From: Thalassotalea euphylliae
Lineage (GTDB): Bacteria; Pseudomonadota; Gammaproteobacteria; Enterobacterales; Alteromonadaceae
NCBI RefSeq assembly: GCF_003390335.1
Contig: NZ_QUOU01000001.1
Coordinates: 1,984,001 to 2,048,000, forward strand
Reading direction: 5' to 3'
DNA length: 64,000 nt
This document shows, in pieces, positions 1-10,109 of this stretch. The notes under the pieces were generated by a model. That model was not told the origin of the DNA, made no database searches, and saw only the letters and a list, made by a program, of their open reading frames with translations. The position numbers and the translations under genes were made by a program. Within the stretch, counting starts at the first letter, position 1; each line of letters starts with the position of its first letter.

Positions 1-2
1 CA

Positions 3-122
3 ACAGCAAAAGGCAGCATAGAGGTGTTCGATGACGGAAATATAGTACTTGAGGGCACCCAAGTGGTGGCCGCTAGCGAACGGGACTTTACCATTGCCGG
101 TTGGCCAATTCGTTTAAATTAA
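3..122 (+). CDS. C-terminal end of a probable VgrG spike protein (partial)
   Basis: An open frame runs in from the left edge and ends in TAA at 120-122; about 39 residues are visible, ending in AGWPIRLN. The repeating short beta-strand pattern (SIEVFDDGNIVLEGTQVV) resembles the C-terminal beta-helix region of VgrG spike proteins. The genes that follow (DUF2169, PAAR-like, large effector) are the usual companions of an orphan vgrG. The identification is mainly by context, because the conserved gp27/gp5 parts lie outside the window. Confidence 0.4.
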   Translation, partial: TAKGSIEVFDDGNIVLEGTQVVAASERDFTIAGWPIRLN

Positions 123-163
123 TTTATTCACGCTCACGATAACAAATAGATCTAATAACAAAC

Positions 164-1447
164 ATGTTTAGTCCAGTTGCCCGCGCTGCCACCCATCAGC
201 AGCAAGTTATCCAGTTGCTCAAACAACGCAGTAAATTGCATCGCGCATTAGTATACGATAAAAGCCGAATGGCAACACTTGAACAGCATTTGTTAGCGCA
301 TGTTTACGCTTTATGTGATGAAGAGTTTCTGCAATTAAAACCTCAGGTAAGCTATTTAGTTGAATCGCTAAAGGTTCTCTCAAATCAGTCATCGACTGGT
401 GAGGTTATCGCCAAGTATTTCTCTGATGTTCAAGAAGCAGAACATCGCCAAGCCATCATTTTAGTGTGCTCGTTACTCTCAAATAAGCCTTCCGTAGAGA
501 TGCAAACTCATTTACTTGATCTGCTGCTCTATCAACAATTTGACCTAGCGGATCTCGTTCAGCACTTTAAACTTAATTGGCAAGTAGAGGATTTGACTGC
601 AGCTCGAAAAGCGCTTTTGAATGGTAGCATAGAGCCAACAACATCGCTTGTGAGCCTTTTGTTTAGTGTTAGCGAGATTAGTGACGAAGAGTTGTCAGCA
701 GGTTATCAACATAACAATACTGATATCGCCGTTGCGTGTTTTGTGCGTGGGTTAAACTGCACCAATCACCGAAAAAGTGCGAACACAGCACTATTTAATC
801 GTTTTTCACAAACTGATGATACGAAACAAAAAGCACGTTTACTTGAAATTGCTGGGCTGTCTGGCGACCCACAGTGGTTAGAGCCTTGCAAAGCCTTTTG
901 CCTAGAACATCTTGAATTCGCATTTGATGTTTTGTGTCATTTTCAGCATGTAATCGCATTACCCCTGATAATTGAGCTAATGTCGGTAGCCCATACGGCT
1001 GAAGCTGCGTATCAAGTTTGGTTAACGCTTACAGAATACGAGCTGTTGATGACTCCTCAGCTAACGGATATCGATAACAAGCAGCAAATCGCAGGTAAAC
1101 AACGGTTTCCAAACATTAAACAAGCAGAGCTCTATCGACAACATACGCTTTCGCAAATAAAGCAAGCGAGCCATGCTGAAACAGGCAATGTTGTAACAAA
1201 GAGTGCTGAAACAAACAATGCCAAAACAAAGCGCGGTGAGAGATTGTTAAAGGGCGTGTTGTTTAATTCAGATTCTGCCGCGATAAAGCTTAGAACTTAT
1301 CAAGGATTAGCAGTACAAAGGTCACTGATATTTGCTGGCGCTATAAACCCAGTTCTCGAGTCTTATCAGCAAACATTAAGCGAGAACGCCTTTAGTCAGT
1401 TAATGACTACTGCCAACGTAACAGCAGGAGCAACTCATGCTGCATAA
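164..1447 (+). CDS. T6SS-associated HEAT-like protein, TIGR02270 type
   Basis: A 427-residue protein with no signal peptide, rich in helical pairs. A middle section reads LLEIAGLSGDPQWLEPC and is followed by helices of HEAT-repeat spacing, as in the TIGR02270 proteins found beside orphan vgrG genes. The family's biochemical role is unknown; it is usually taken to help load or fold VgrG/PAAR cargo in the cytoplasm. The stop overlaps the start of the next gene by 11 bases, which implies translational coupling. No strong ribosome-binding site is visible before the ATG. Family assignment is by pattern and context only. Confidence 0.5.
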   Translation: MFSPVARAATHQQQVIQLLKQRSKLHRALVYDKSRMATLEQHLLAHVYALCDEEFLQLKPQVSYLVESLKVLSNQSSTGEVIAKYFSDVQEAEHRQAIILVCSLLSNKPSVEMQTHLLDLLLYQQFDLADLVQHFKLNWQVEDLTAARKALLNGSIEPTTSLVSLLFSVSEISDEELSAGYQHNNTDIAVACFVRGLNCTNHRKSANTALFNRFSQTDDTKQKARLLEIAGLSGDPQWLEPCKAFCLEHLEFAFDVLCHFQHVIALPLIIELMSVAHTAEAAYQVWLTLTEYELLMTPQLTDIDNKQQIAGKQRFPNIKQAELYRQHTLSQIKQASHAETGNVVTKSAETNNAKTKRGERLLKGVLFNSDSAAIKLRTYQGLAVQRSLIFAGAINPVLESYQQTLSENAFSQLMTTANVTAGATHAA

Positions 1448-2570
1448 TTTAACTCATTGGCATGCAACGATAGTGGATAACTGGCTGGCTAACAAGCAAG
1501 CGTGCAAAACCCTAATCGTTAAACAATCATTTGAATTTAGTGAGCAAGGGGATGTTTACCCACTAGATAAAAGTAATAACAGCACGGTAATTATTGCGGC
1601 TGATGAAATGCAGGGCGACCCTAAATGCAGCTCACTTATTGCGGCTTGTGAAACTGTACCTTTTAAACAAGGATTTGAGGTCTACGGAAACTTTACTGCA
1701 TACCCGCCCAAGGGGAAACAGGCAAAAGTGATAGAGGTGCATTTATCACTTTGTCAGATTACTAGTGCGCATGACCAGAATGATGAATCATGTAAGCCAG
1801 CGCCACTTTTTCATAAGGTCTTACGTGTCACGGGAGAAAGAACTTGGCAAGGGTCATTGCTCGGCACAAAAGCTTCTGATCCTAAGCCACTTTGCCCAGT
1901 ACCTCTGAGCTATGAGAATACCTTTGGTGGAATTGATGCTAATAAGGCAGATAAGACTTTTACATTTAATCCCGCAGGCACTGGTTATCGTGTAAAACAG
2001 CCAAAAGGGCAAATGCTACCACCGGTGGAGTATCCTAATAATCTGTTAACACACCCTAAAAAAGATGGCGTTGCAGCAAGCTATTTACCTATACCGCAAT
2101 TTTGGCAACCAAGGTTTGAGCTTTTGCCTGAAATTGATCAAGTTGCGACGATGGCTGGGGAGTATCCATTCCAATCTGCATTACCTGAGAATACTTATAA
2201 TTACGCACCTCAAGATCAGCAATTGGCTATTACTTATGACAATAACATGATGTTATCGTTGAAGGGGCTGGTACCTAATTTAGATTATCACCAACAAGTG
2301 GATATTCCACTGCCATTCTTTCCGCCAGAAGTTGCGATTGTTCAAGGAGAAAAACAAACCACTATCGATTTAACCTGTGACACCTTAGTCATAGACGGTG
2401 ATGCCAATACGTTCCACTTGATCTGGCGTCATAGCATTGCCAATAAAAGTCTCAGCCCCTATGCGACTGTGGTTGTGCAACATACAAGAAAATCAGCAGA
2501 AGGAAATGATGAAAAAGCGTCCGTAGAAACAATCAATAATCGCCAAGTCAATAAGACTGTGACGGGGTAA
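1437..2570 (+). CDS. DUF2169 domain protein of T6SS cargo locus
   Basis: A 377-residue cytoplasmic protein. It has the DUF2169 layout: an N-terminal beta-rich part, then an FGG motif (ENTFGGID, about residues 159-166), then NPAGTGY and a proline-rich 'PNNLLTHP' segment. Genes of this family sit directly between vgrG and PAAR/effector genes and act like adaptor-chaperones for loading effectors onto the spike (family knowledge). It overlaps the gene before it, and the next start codon is only a few bases after its stop, so the cluster is probably one operon. Confidence 0.75.
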   Translation: MLHNLTHWHATIVDNWLANKQACKTLIVKQSFEFSEQGDVYPLDKSNNSTVIIAADEMQGDPKCSSLIAACETVPFKQGFEVYGNFTAYPPKGKQAKVIEVHLSLCQITSAHDQNDESCKPAPLFHKVLRVTGERTWQGSLLGTKASDPKPLCPVPLSYENTFGGIDANKADKTFTFNPAGTGYRVKQPKGQMLPPVEYPNNLLTHPKKDGVAASYLPIPQFWQPRFELLPEIDQVATMAGEYPFQSALPENTYNYAPQDQQLAITYDNNMMLSLKGLVPNLDYHQQVDIPLPFFPPEVAIVQGEKQTTIDLTCDTLVIDGDANTFHLIWRHSIANKSLSPYATVVVQHTRKSAEGNDEKASVETINNRQVNKTVTG

Positions 2571-2577
2571 ATGGTTG

Positions 2578-3726
2578 ATGAAATTTATTAACTTAGCGAC
2601 GATTAATGCAGCCGGTACAAGTACTAAAGCTTTGTACAGCGCGCTCGCGACAGAAATGTTTTTCGGGCAACTTTCGAGCAACAAAATCAAGTGTGATCAG
2701 GCGCTAACTGCGCCATACCTTTCAGTGCCGTTAATAGAGTTATTCTCGCTTGATCAAGCGCTTAAAAAACTCATCCTAGCAGAGCAATGCCTAGCCAGTG
2801 CCGCAATAGCCCTTGATGAACTGGCAAATGATATGTCGATAAGCGCTATTGAACAGCTTGTTATATCGACGAGCTTAATTGGCCAAAGCAATGCGAGAAG
2901 TGACGTTGAGCAAGCTGAACAACTGCAAGAGATAAAGCTTACTTGGCAAAATAGTGTTACTGAGCTTGTCGGGCAAGTATTACCTGCATTCGCCAGTAAA
3001 ATTGTTTTTAGCTATGCCGATGAAAACTACGCAGATGAAAACGCGCTTAATACGCCGCTTTTTGAGAATGAAAAACAGCCAGAAGCGCCGTTCATCTTGC
3101 TATGTGTCGAAGCGTTAACTGAATACCGGCAAGTTAGCCAACTCAATAATTCAATGGATATTTTATGTCAGGGCAGTGCAGCTGGCGTTATGCCCGCTGA
3201 GGCGGCTAGTTGTAGCTTGGTGATGCCAAAGGATTACCCATTGTCTACCCAACAACCTGTGCTAAGCATTGAAGCTGCTCCTACTGACATACCACTACAC
3301 AGCCAGTTATCGCATTTGGGATTCGGTTTGCCAAATACCGTTATCCATACTGGTACATATTCAGAGCCATGGGTTAAGCATTGGTATAGTCAAACCGTTA
3401 AATTCTTTCATCCCCAAATAGCAGCAACTAATGGCTCTCAGGGTAAATCGCGTCAACAATATCAAACTGAGGAGTTTATTGAAGTTGACCATGTTTCAGC
3501 GCAAACAAGTGACGTTGAACTTACCGTTTTAGAGCAGAATAAAACCCTAGGTTATCTAGGAGCGGTTAACTTGAGCATGGCATTTAGCAGCGCTGTAGCT
3601 TGGCTTTTAAGCCCCATGAATCAACTAACAAACCTGTGGGTAGTGGAATATCAACTAAACACAAAAACTAGCCTTCGTCGAAATCAAGTTTACAAAGTTT
3701 GCTTGTCGAACACAGCGTCACCATAA
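2578..3726 (+). CDS. Ketoacyl-synthase-like T6SS accessory protein
   Basis: A 382-residue protein counted from ATG 2578; an in-frame TTG lies one codon earlier. It looks like a degenerate thiolase-fold protein. The segment GSAAGVMPAEAASCSLVMP (about residues 196-215) resembles the 'G-(F/V)-(I/M)-P-(G/A)-E-A-A' motif of the ketoacyl-synthase-like proteins often found next to DUF2169 genes. No clear Cys-His-His catalytic triad is visible, so enzyme activity is doubtful and a structural or chaperone role in effector assembly is more likely. It starts 8 bases after the DUF2169 stop. Confidence 0.45.
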   Translation: MKFINLATINAAGTSTKALYSALATEMFFGQLSSNKIKCDQALTAPYLSVPLIELFSLDQALKKLILAEQCLASAAIALDELANDMSISAIEQLVISTSLIGQSNARSDVEQAEQLQEIKLTWQNSVTELVGQVLPAFASKIVFSYADENYADENALNTPLFENEKQPEAPFILLCVEALTEYRQVSQLNNSMDILCQGSAAGVMPAEAASCSLVMPKDYPLSTQQPVLSIEAAPTDIPLHSQLSHLGFGLPNTVIHTGTYSEPWVKHWYSQTVKFFHPQIAATNGSQGKSRQQYQTEEFIEVDHVSAQTSDVELTVLEQNKTLGYLGAVNLSMAFSSAVAWLLSPMNQLTNLWVVEYQLNTKTSLRRNQVYKVCLSNTASP

Positions 3727-3760
3727 CTGGCTAAAGGAACAACACGTAAAAGGATTTACC

Positions 3761-4801
3761 ATGACAAACTACATCAATGCGCAAGTCGGTAGCACCCCGC
3801 AAAGTATTCAATACGATATCGATCAGCTAACCGCTGACGTTTGTAGCGAGGGCAATCAAGCTTGGCGTCACAATAATGTGGCTCTTTTGCCATTTAATAT
3901 CTCAGCACGACAAGCAAATGCCATTGGCATGGCCAGTGGTGTGGCTATTTTTCCTGACAAGGCGTCGAGCCAACAAGCTTTTTTAGCGGAATGTCAGCGT
4001 CCAAAATACGCGGGTAATTCTTTGGGGCAAATGATCAACCAATTTATACCGGATTATATTGTTGAACCACCACATTGGGATGAAGAGAAAAACGAGCCCG
4101 TATTGCCTTGGCTCGAACCAATAACCGGTCTTGATGTGAATGCCGAGCTTACCGATTATGATGCGTTATTAACGCTTGTTGAAGAGCATATTGGCTGGCA
4201 AGCAGGTTCAACAGAAACTATTGAAAAAGGCCAGCAAGCTGAGGCGCCTAATGTATCGACAGTAAATGGGCACAACGTGCTTATCAATGGAAAAACTGCC
4301 GTTCATCAAGACAGCGGCGGTGTACTGCAAACCGTAGATGTTTGCTTAACCACTATTGGCACCTCAGCAGTACCTATTGCTTACCCTAATGTCGCCCAAT
4401 CAAGCGATGCGGCCAGCACCGCTAGCTCAGTAAAGATCAATGGCAATCCTGCCTGCCATCTCAACAGTAATTTTTCAAAAAGTACCGGCGATCAACCCGG
4501 TGACAAAAAAGGTGTCGCCAGTGGCACAACTGAGGGCAAGGCAGAATTTATTCTTGGCTCATTTGACGTATTTATCGAAGGCAAACCCGCTGTTCGCCAA
4601 GGAGATCTAATGGTGTCAAACAATAAAAACACACCACCGGCACCGCTTAATCAGCCAGGAGGGCCAATGCCAACGGGGCTTAATATTCGAGCAAAAGAAG
4701 CGCTGGCTACACAGTCAAAAGCGAATAAAGTGAAGATTAAAGTCTCAAGTAATGAAAAAGTTGCGCAAGACAATATCAATAAAAATCCGGCGCAAGGTTA
4801 A
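3761..4801 (+). CDS. PAAR-like spike-tip protein, DUF4150
   Basis: A 346-residue protein with a good ribosome-binding site (AAAAGGA, 9 bases before ATG). Residues about 165-310 carry the DUF4150 PAAR-like repeats: short strands with 'NGHNVLINGKTAV', 'VKINGNPACHL' and 'DVFIEGKPAVRQGD'. These fold into the cone capping the VgrG trimer. The N-terminal ~150 residues form a separate domain that probably docks onto VgrG or the effector. It lies immediately before the large effector gene (9-base gap), the standard order for a tip protein and its cargo. The C-terminal tail is lysine and asparagine rich. Confidence 0.8.
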   Translation: MTNYINAQVGSTPQSIQYDIDQLTADVCSEGNQAWRHNNVALLPFNISARQANAIGMASGVAIFPDKASSQQAFLAECQRPKYAGNSLGQMINQFIPDYIVEPPHWDEEKNEPVLPWLEPITGLDVNAELTDYDALLTLVEEHIGWQAGSTETIEKGQQAEAPNVSTVNGHNVLINGKTAVHQDSGGVLQTVDVCLTTIGTSAVPIAYPNVAQSSDAASTASSVKINGNPACHLNSNFSKSTGDQPGDKKGVASGTTEGKAEFILGSFDVFIEGKPAVRQGDLMVSNNKNTPPAPLNQPGGPMPTGLNIRAKEALATQSKANKVKIKVSSNEKVAQDNINKNPAQG

Positions 4802-4810
4802 GGAAAACCC

Positions 4811-7800
4811 ATGACAGAAACCATTCCAGACAAAGTAGAAGCCAAGGGCAATTTTCGTGAATTAGTCTTTGAAAATATAACTAAAGACGAAGAAAACTTG
4901 TCGCTGATGATCCACGACTCCGCCCCCAAAGGGGTCAAGCCATTTGCTGATAAAAACTACTATAAAATTCCGCTCTACAATGCCCGAAGTGTGGCACATG
5001 ACAGCGACCAAGCTGATATTGAATTAGTGCACATTTGCCCTAAGCGCTATGCCCAAGTTGGCAATAACATTATCGACCACCAACACTGGCTGCGCGACGG
5101 CTACCTTTATGTTAATGGCTATCTCTGGCGCGAACTGCAAGTGGCTTACAACCCCACCAGTAAAACCGTGCGCTACAGCGATGTTAACCTCAGGGTACAA
5201 AAAGGCGAACAACGCTGGAAGCAAACCCCTGGTGAGCGTGAAGCCACTGGTGAGGCGCTTACTTGCTTTCTCGTGCCCTATAAACTGCAAGGGCAAGAAT
5301 GCACAGTAGAAGTGGCTTATTCGGAAGTGCAATGGTCATGGCGACAAGTTCAAGCTTTTGGTGGTATGAACCCGCAAGACCCGCGTTTAACTGGTCATGA
5401 ACCCGTGAAAACAGATGAAGCAGACCGAGGAGAAGCCGCACAGCGTCGGGCTGAGCGTATGACCCTGCTCGATGGCCTGTCGCACTACCAACAAGGCTAC
5501 AGCAACCAACAACAACCCAAGCACTTAACTTTACCGTTTAATGATCCCACTGGCGTTTATACGCCAATTATTGATGACGAAATTGGCCGTGCCCGTGGCG
5601 CGGCAAAGGAAATAAGCGTTGCCCGAAAAGCGCTAGAGCTCTTGCAAGTATCGTCTGCACTGGAAGCGCCATTAGTAACCGATAACAACATCCCCAAGCC
5701 AACCAAAGAGCAAGCCGCGAAGCAAGTGATTGCCCAAACCATTCAAAACCAGTTTTTTGCGTTTCCGCAAACAGTGCAACGCAAAGTAAGTGCCATGGGC
5801 GAGAGCAATGTTAACGAAGCTGAGCTCGAATTGGCGGCAGATTACAAAAAGTGGGCAGAAGAGTCGCTAAAAATCGCCGACTTGCGCCGTTATCTAAACA
5901 CCGAAGAAGCTCTTAAACTGGCCGAATTTATTAATGAAATAAAAACCAAATCGTTTGACCTGATTACCTCAGAAGATGAAGTCGGCAGCTTTTATCAGGC
6001 CATGGCTGACTACGCTTATTTTAAAGACAAACGCAAACTTGAAATTTATGAAGTGATCACCGATGTACTCGCGCCGTTAAAAGATAACACCACTGACCTT
6101 ATTCAACACGTTGTTATTAGTGATGCCGACCAAGCAAAAGTTGCCGAACTTGACCAGCAAGACATGGGACAAGAAACCATTCTTAAAGTGATTGGCACCC
6201 ACCCTGAAGGCCTTGAAGACAGCAGTAAACAGCTCAAACTGGTGAAATTGCTGTTTCCCAAACAAACCGGCGACGGCCTAAGCGATTATGAAAGTTATGC
6301 CGATCCCAATGCGCCATACGACATTACCTTTAATGTCGATGATTTTACGCGGGCTAACCAGGCACAAGGCACCATAGGCAACCCTGAACTGCAACTGGCT
6401 AGGCGTGGTATGCAAGTGGTGTGGGGCTTTTTAAATATTGTGATGGAAGTGCCCACCACCATGTTTACCATGAACCAGCATAATCAGCCACTGCAAACCA
6501 GCTATGCCAAACTGCAGGAAAAAGAAGATGACTTAAAAATTAAAAGCAAGACGCTTGAGAAAAAGTCTAAAGCATTGGAAGCTGAAATTAAGAATAAGCA
6601 GGCTGAAATTAAAGAGGTCGAGGCAAATCAAGAAGCGATGCGCGCCGATCTGCGCGCGCGTGGCCTAGATACACAGCAAATTGATGCCCAATTAACACAT
6701 ATTATCACCCAACGCCAGCAAGAGCTGGCTGCCTTACAGCAAGAAGCCCAACAAGCGAAAAACGCCAATATTCGCAATCGCCAACATGTGGCCAACTTAG
6801 TGTCGGGCGCTAAGTATTATTTGGGTGATAAAGGCACCATTAAGTTTCGCGACTTGGCGATAAGAAACGATCCTTATGTGAAATTTAGAAACCTCGCTGA
6901 TTTAGTCACCGATGGCCTGATCACCGAAATAGAGATAGACGTTAACGACTATTTCAGTGGCAAGCTGCCAGAAGGTAAAATTCCGTTAAATTTTGCCAAC
7001 CGCGTTCAGCGTGCCGAGCAAAAACTCAATAAATTTAATCAACTTAGCGGCGATTTCGATCAAGCGATATCAGCAGAGCATGCCACCCCCAGTGCTAAAG
7101 TGAAAATTAACGACCAACACAGTATTCAAACCCGCTTAGATCACTTAGTGAACCTTGACGGCTCATTGCATGAGCTAGAGCAGATGATTGACCAGCAAGT
7201 ACTGGCCGCCGAACAAGGGCAAAAGGGGTTAAGGCGTAAATTACTGGTCATTGATGGTACAAGGCTAGCAGAACTAGATATCACCATCGACCAACATATT
7301 GACGAAGTTGGCGATGTAAAAAAAGAAAAATTTATAGCCAACTGGGATAGTATGACCTATCAAGCGCAGCGCGAGGCATTATCCACTTATCACCAGTTTA
7401 ACCTTGACCCTAAAACCTTTGATAACGCGTTTAAAGTGATGTTGCCTTTTGTGGCGACGTTGGAAGTTTGTAATTTTTACGAGACATTCAAAGGGCAAGA
7501 AGAGTGGGGAATAAATCAATATTCAGCTATATTCGATTTAGCCGATTTAATGGTCAGTATTGGTCGTAATATTGTTGAATATAAAGTCGGTTTACCTACC
7601 AGTAAACAAGTACAGGTGTTTATTTACAGCAAAGGAATGCCAACCAATAGTGCCCAAACTCGTATATTAGGCTTTTCTGTTAGTAAGCTGGCGCTAAAGG
7701 TGTTACTGGTTATAGCATCTGACACTCTGTCGTTTGTCGCTAGCGCGATGAGCTTATACTGCGCACTAATTGAGTTTGATAAAGCGCAAAAGGCCGGTAA

Positions 7801-8632
7801 TACTGGCTTAGCCGTCGGTCATGCGATTATGGCGGTCGGTTTTGCCTCGATGACCGCAGGCGCTGGCCTTGCGTTGGCGGGCTATGCCAACCTGATTGGC
7901 ATTATTGCCACTGGCCCTTTCTTTTTAGTGGGTTTAGTTGCTGTGCTAATTGGTACGGGCGTGGTGTATTATTTTACCGAATCTGCTATTGAAAGCTGGT
8001 TACAAGCCTGCCCATGGGGTATTCACCCGTACCAAAACGACAGCGCCAATAACAGCAGCATTCGCGCCAGCTATTGGCTAGAGCGCCCTGATTACTGCCT
8101 GCTGGATTTATACAACGTGCTTTATAGCCCGAGTGTCAGTGTTACTGATCAGTCCATTTTTATGCACGTTGAAATCACCGTGAATGTACCTAAATCAGCG
8201 CCAGAAAATGGTCTGCATTTCTCACTACAATGGCGCAAACTCTCAAAATTCTTGGGCGTACCAGAATCCGACTTTGATGAAATCTCCTTAAAGCAACTGG
8301 CACAAACTAGCGGTACTTGGCAAATGTTCCTTAACCGCACTGGTTGGAAGTTTACCGTATCTTATCATCAACTAAGAAATGCACTAGGGCTTAAAGCTGA
8401 CGAAAAAATTGAACTAAAAGCCATCCTGAACGCTTACCCAGAAGGTCAAGGCGCGCTGTTGCTACCAAATTTTGACACCGACTTTAGTTTGCCTGTTAGC
8501 TATTACAAACAAGGAGAAGTGCCGGATGGGTTTTGGCAAAGCGATAATAGAGAATATGGCCATCAACATTTATCGGCAATAAGCAGTCGCACTCTAAGGC
8601 TGAGCGAAAAATCGATTCTGACTCATCTCTAA
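4811..8632 (+). CDS. Large VasX-like T6SS effector, predicted membrane-disrupting toxin
   Basis: A 1273-residue protein with ribosome-binding site AAGGAA before ATG. Residues about 20-200 (YLYVNGYLWRELQV, then VEVAYSEVQWSW) match the N-terminal region of VasX / BTH_I2691-type effectors as I know them. Residues about 565-660 are a long charged coiled coil. Residues about 955-1057 hold three or four hydrophobic segments (VLLVIASDTLSFVASAMSLY; GHAIMAVGFASMTAGAGLAL; FFLVGLVAVLIGTGVVYYF), as expected of a colicin-like pore-former. The last ~80 residues form a soluble tail that recurs seven times as orphan copies downstream. No nuclease or peptidase motif is visible. The tandem two-TM proteins behind it fit an immunity role. 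Delivery via the preceding PAAR-like protein is inferred. Confidence 0.7.
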   Translation: MTETIPDKVEAKGNFRELVFENITKDEENLSLMIHDSAPKGVKPFADKNYYKIPLYNARSVAHDSDQADIELVHICPKRYAQVGNNIIDHQHWLRDGYLYVNGYLWRELQVAYNPTSKTVRYSDVNLRVQKGEQRWKQTPGEREATGEALTCFLVPYKLQGQECTVEVAYSEVQWSWRQVQAFGGMNPQDPRLTGHEPVKTDEADRGEAAQRRAERMTLLDGLSHYQQGYSNQQQPKHLTLPFNDPTGVYTPIIDDEIGRARGAAKEISVARKALELLQVSSALEAPLVTDNNIPKPTKEQAAKQVIAQTIQNQFFAFPQTVQRKVSAMGESNVNEAELELAADYKKWAEESLKIADLRRYLNTEEALKLAEFINEIKTKSFDLITSEDEVGSFYQAMADYAYFKDKRKLEIYEVITDVLAPLKDNTTDLIQHVVISDADQAKVAELDQQDMGQETILKVIGTHPEGLEDSSKQLKLVKLLFPKQTGDGLSDYESYADPNAPYDITFNVDDFTRANQAQGTIGNPELQLARRGMQVVWGFLNIVMEVPTTMFTMNQHNQPLQTSYAKLQEKEDDLKIKSKTLEKKSKALEAEIKNKQAEIKEVEANQEAMRADLRARGLDTQQIDAQLTHIITQRQQELAALQQEAQQAKNANIRNRQHVANLVSGAKYYLGDKGTIKFRDLAIRNDPYVKFRNLADLVTDGLITEIEIDVNDYFSGKLPEGKIPLNFANRVQRAEQKLNKFNQLSGDFDQAISAEHATPSAKVKINDQHSIQTRLDHLVNLDGSLHELEQMIDQQVLAAEQGQKGLRRKLLVIDGTRLAELDITIDQHIDEVGDVKKEKFIANWDSMTYQAQREALSTYHQFNLDPKTFDNAFKVMLPFVATLEVCNFYETFKGQEEWGINQYSAIFDLADLMVSIGRNIVEYKVGLPTSKQVQVFIYSKGMPTNSAQTRILGFSVSKLALKVLLVIASDTLSFVASAMSLYCALIEFDKAQKAGNTGLAVGHAIMAVGFASMTAGAGLALAGYANLIGIIATGPFFLVGLVAVLIGTGVVYYFTESAIESWLQACPWGIHPYQNDSANNSSIRASYWLERPDYCLLDLYNVLYSPSVSVTDQSIFMHVEITVNVPKSAPENGLHFSLQWRKLSKFLGVPESDFDEISLKQLAQTSGTWQMFLNRTGWKFTVSYHQLRNALGLKADEKIELKAILNAYPEGQGALLLPNFDTDFSLPVSYYKQGEVPDGFWQSDNREYGHQHLSAISSRTLRLSEKSILTHL

Positions 8633-8758
8633 TGGCTGCACTTTAATTAACAGGCACCTAACTGATAGGCAGACATATAAACAGCAGGTAATCGACAAGC
8701 GTGAGCAGATTGTTTGAGATTACCTGTCACTATTGAAGGTTAACCACGAGACACTGTT

Positions 8759-9799
8759 TTGACTAACCCAGATAATAACCAAACTACAGATAACGAGCAG
8801 CTATTGCCTGAAAATCAGCCCAAGGGCGAAAAAATTATGCGCGATGACGGCACCTATTTTTATGATTATCGTACCGAAGAAGAAATACTGGCCGATGCAG
8901 ATAAATTACTTGCAAAATTTCGCGAAGAAAATCCAGAAGAAGCGGCTGAAACTAGAAGGCGTGGAAAGAACCGTCGAAAATATCGTAAAGCTGGTGTTTA
9001 TACTCAAAATATTCCCAAGGGTTACTTACACCAGCAAAGCTATGAGCAGCGTTTAGCGAAAGCCGAAGCCTTAAACGGCTGCAAATTTAAAGACTCGCCC
9101 CCGTATAAAAGTAAAGCCTGGGGTGAGCCGATGGACAGGGTCCTGCACGATAAAGATGACAGCTTTGGAAACCGATGTGACGGCAAAATTGCGATTATGG
9201 GGCGCTTAAATGGTTTTGTCACTTATAGCTATATTATTCAAGGGTTTAGCTTTTTATTCAGTTTAATATTTATTATCGCAGGGATTTCTACTGGGGATTT
9301 TATCGATTATTGGACGCGAAGTGGCGTTGCTGTGTTGCTCTTTATTGCCATGACCTATATACGCCGCGCACTTAGGCCCTATGACCAGTTTATTTTTAAC
9401 CGCCATACCGGGCTAGTGCGTACCCCCCATAACTGGTGGCGCCGCTCGTTTTATATTCCTTATGAAGATATCGAATGTTACCACGGCGGCGTGGTCAAAT
9501 CGGCGCGCGGTGGTGGCGCCCGAGAGAGCGCCAAGTTCCGCTGTATGAAAACCCCCAAACGTTTCTACCTTAAAACCCCAGAATTTATCGCCCAGTTTGG
9601 CGGAATTGATCAGGGTAGCTGGGCAGGCTACTTAGCATTTATGGATACCAGTATCCCGGTAAATGAAAACCTGCATGAAAGTATCGAGTATTACTACACC
9701 CTAGATAAAAACGCCTTAGAAACCGAGCCGTTTCCCGAAGAAATAAAGCCTTACCTAGACCCCGATGATAAACAAGTGAATCGCGAGCATGTTTGGTAA
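8759..9799 (+). CDS. Predicted immunity protein, copy 1 (A-m1-T1)
   Basis: A 346-residue protein starting at TTG 127 bases after the effector stop. Residues 1-145 are hydrophilic and charged. Residues about 155-177 and 187-202 form a TM hairpin. The C-terminal half is soluble and contains NRHTGLVRTPHNWWRRSFYIPYEDIE (read in parts) and a conserved C-terminus REHVW. The layout (cytoplasmic-membrane protein directly behind a membrane-targeting effector) fits a cognate immunity protein. The C-terminal domain is reminiscent of DUF6708-type T6SS-associated proteins, but that link is tentative. Of the eight copies, this one has the T1 hairpin, the AQFGGID block and the unique HDKDDSFGNR segment. Confidence 0.65.
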   Translation: MTNPDNNQTTDNEQLLPENQPKGEKIMRDDGTYFYDYRTEEEILADADKLLAKFREENPEEAAETRRRGKNRRKYRKAGVYTQNIPKGYLHQQSYEQRLAKAEALNGCKFKDSPPYKSKAWGEPMDRVLHDKDDSFGNRCDGKIAIMGRLNGFVTYSYIIQGFSFLFSLIFIIAGISTGDFIDYWTRSGVAVLLFIAMTYIRRALRPYDQFIFNRHTGLVRTPHNWWRRSFYIPYEDIECYHGGVVKSARGGGARESAKFRCMKTPKRFYLKTPEFIAQFGGIDQGSWAGYLAFMDTSIPVNENLHESIEYYYTLDKNALETEPFPEEIKPYLDPDDKQVNREHVW

Positions 9800-10072
9800 G
9801 TGGTTAAGCCCTATGACAGAAAGGGGCTTAAAACTGACGAAAACATTGAACTAAAAGCCAGCCTGACCGCTTACCCAGAAGGTCAAGGGGCGCTGTTGCT
9901 GCCCAATTTTGACACTGACTTTAGTTTGCCGGTGAGCTATGGCAAACAAGGGGAGGCGCCAAATTGGTTTTGGCAAAGTGATGAGCGAGACTATGGTCAT
10001 CAACAGTTACCGACAGTGAGCAGTCGCACGGTAACGTTAGCCGAAAAATCGATTTTGTCGAATATTGTTTAA
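9800..10072 (+). pseudogene. Orphan effector tail 1
   Basis: An open frame of 90 codons opens with GTG directly after the TAA of immunity copy 1. From residue ~12 (KTDENIELKASLTAYPEG) it matches the last ~80 residues of the 1273-residue effector. It lacks every upstream effector domain and has no ribosome-binding site of its own. It is best read as a recombination relic, or as a donor tail that could be recombined onto the effector. Confidence 0.75.
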
Positions 10073-10109
10073 CCAGCACCTTATTGACGATTAACCACGA
10101 GATACTGTT

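Noticed and set aside
2065..2250. Small plus-strand frame inside the DUF2169 gene
   Set aside because: Out-of-frame shadow of a well-supported gene.
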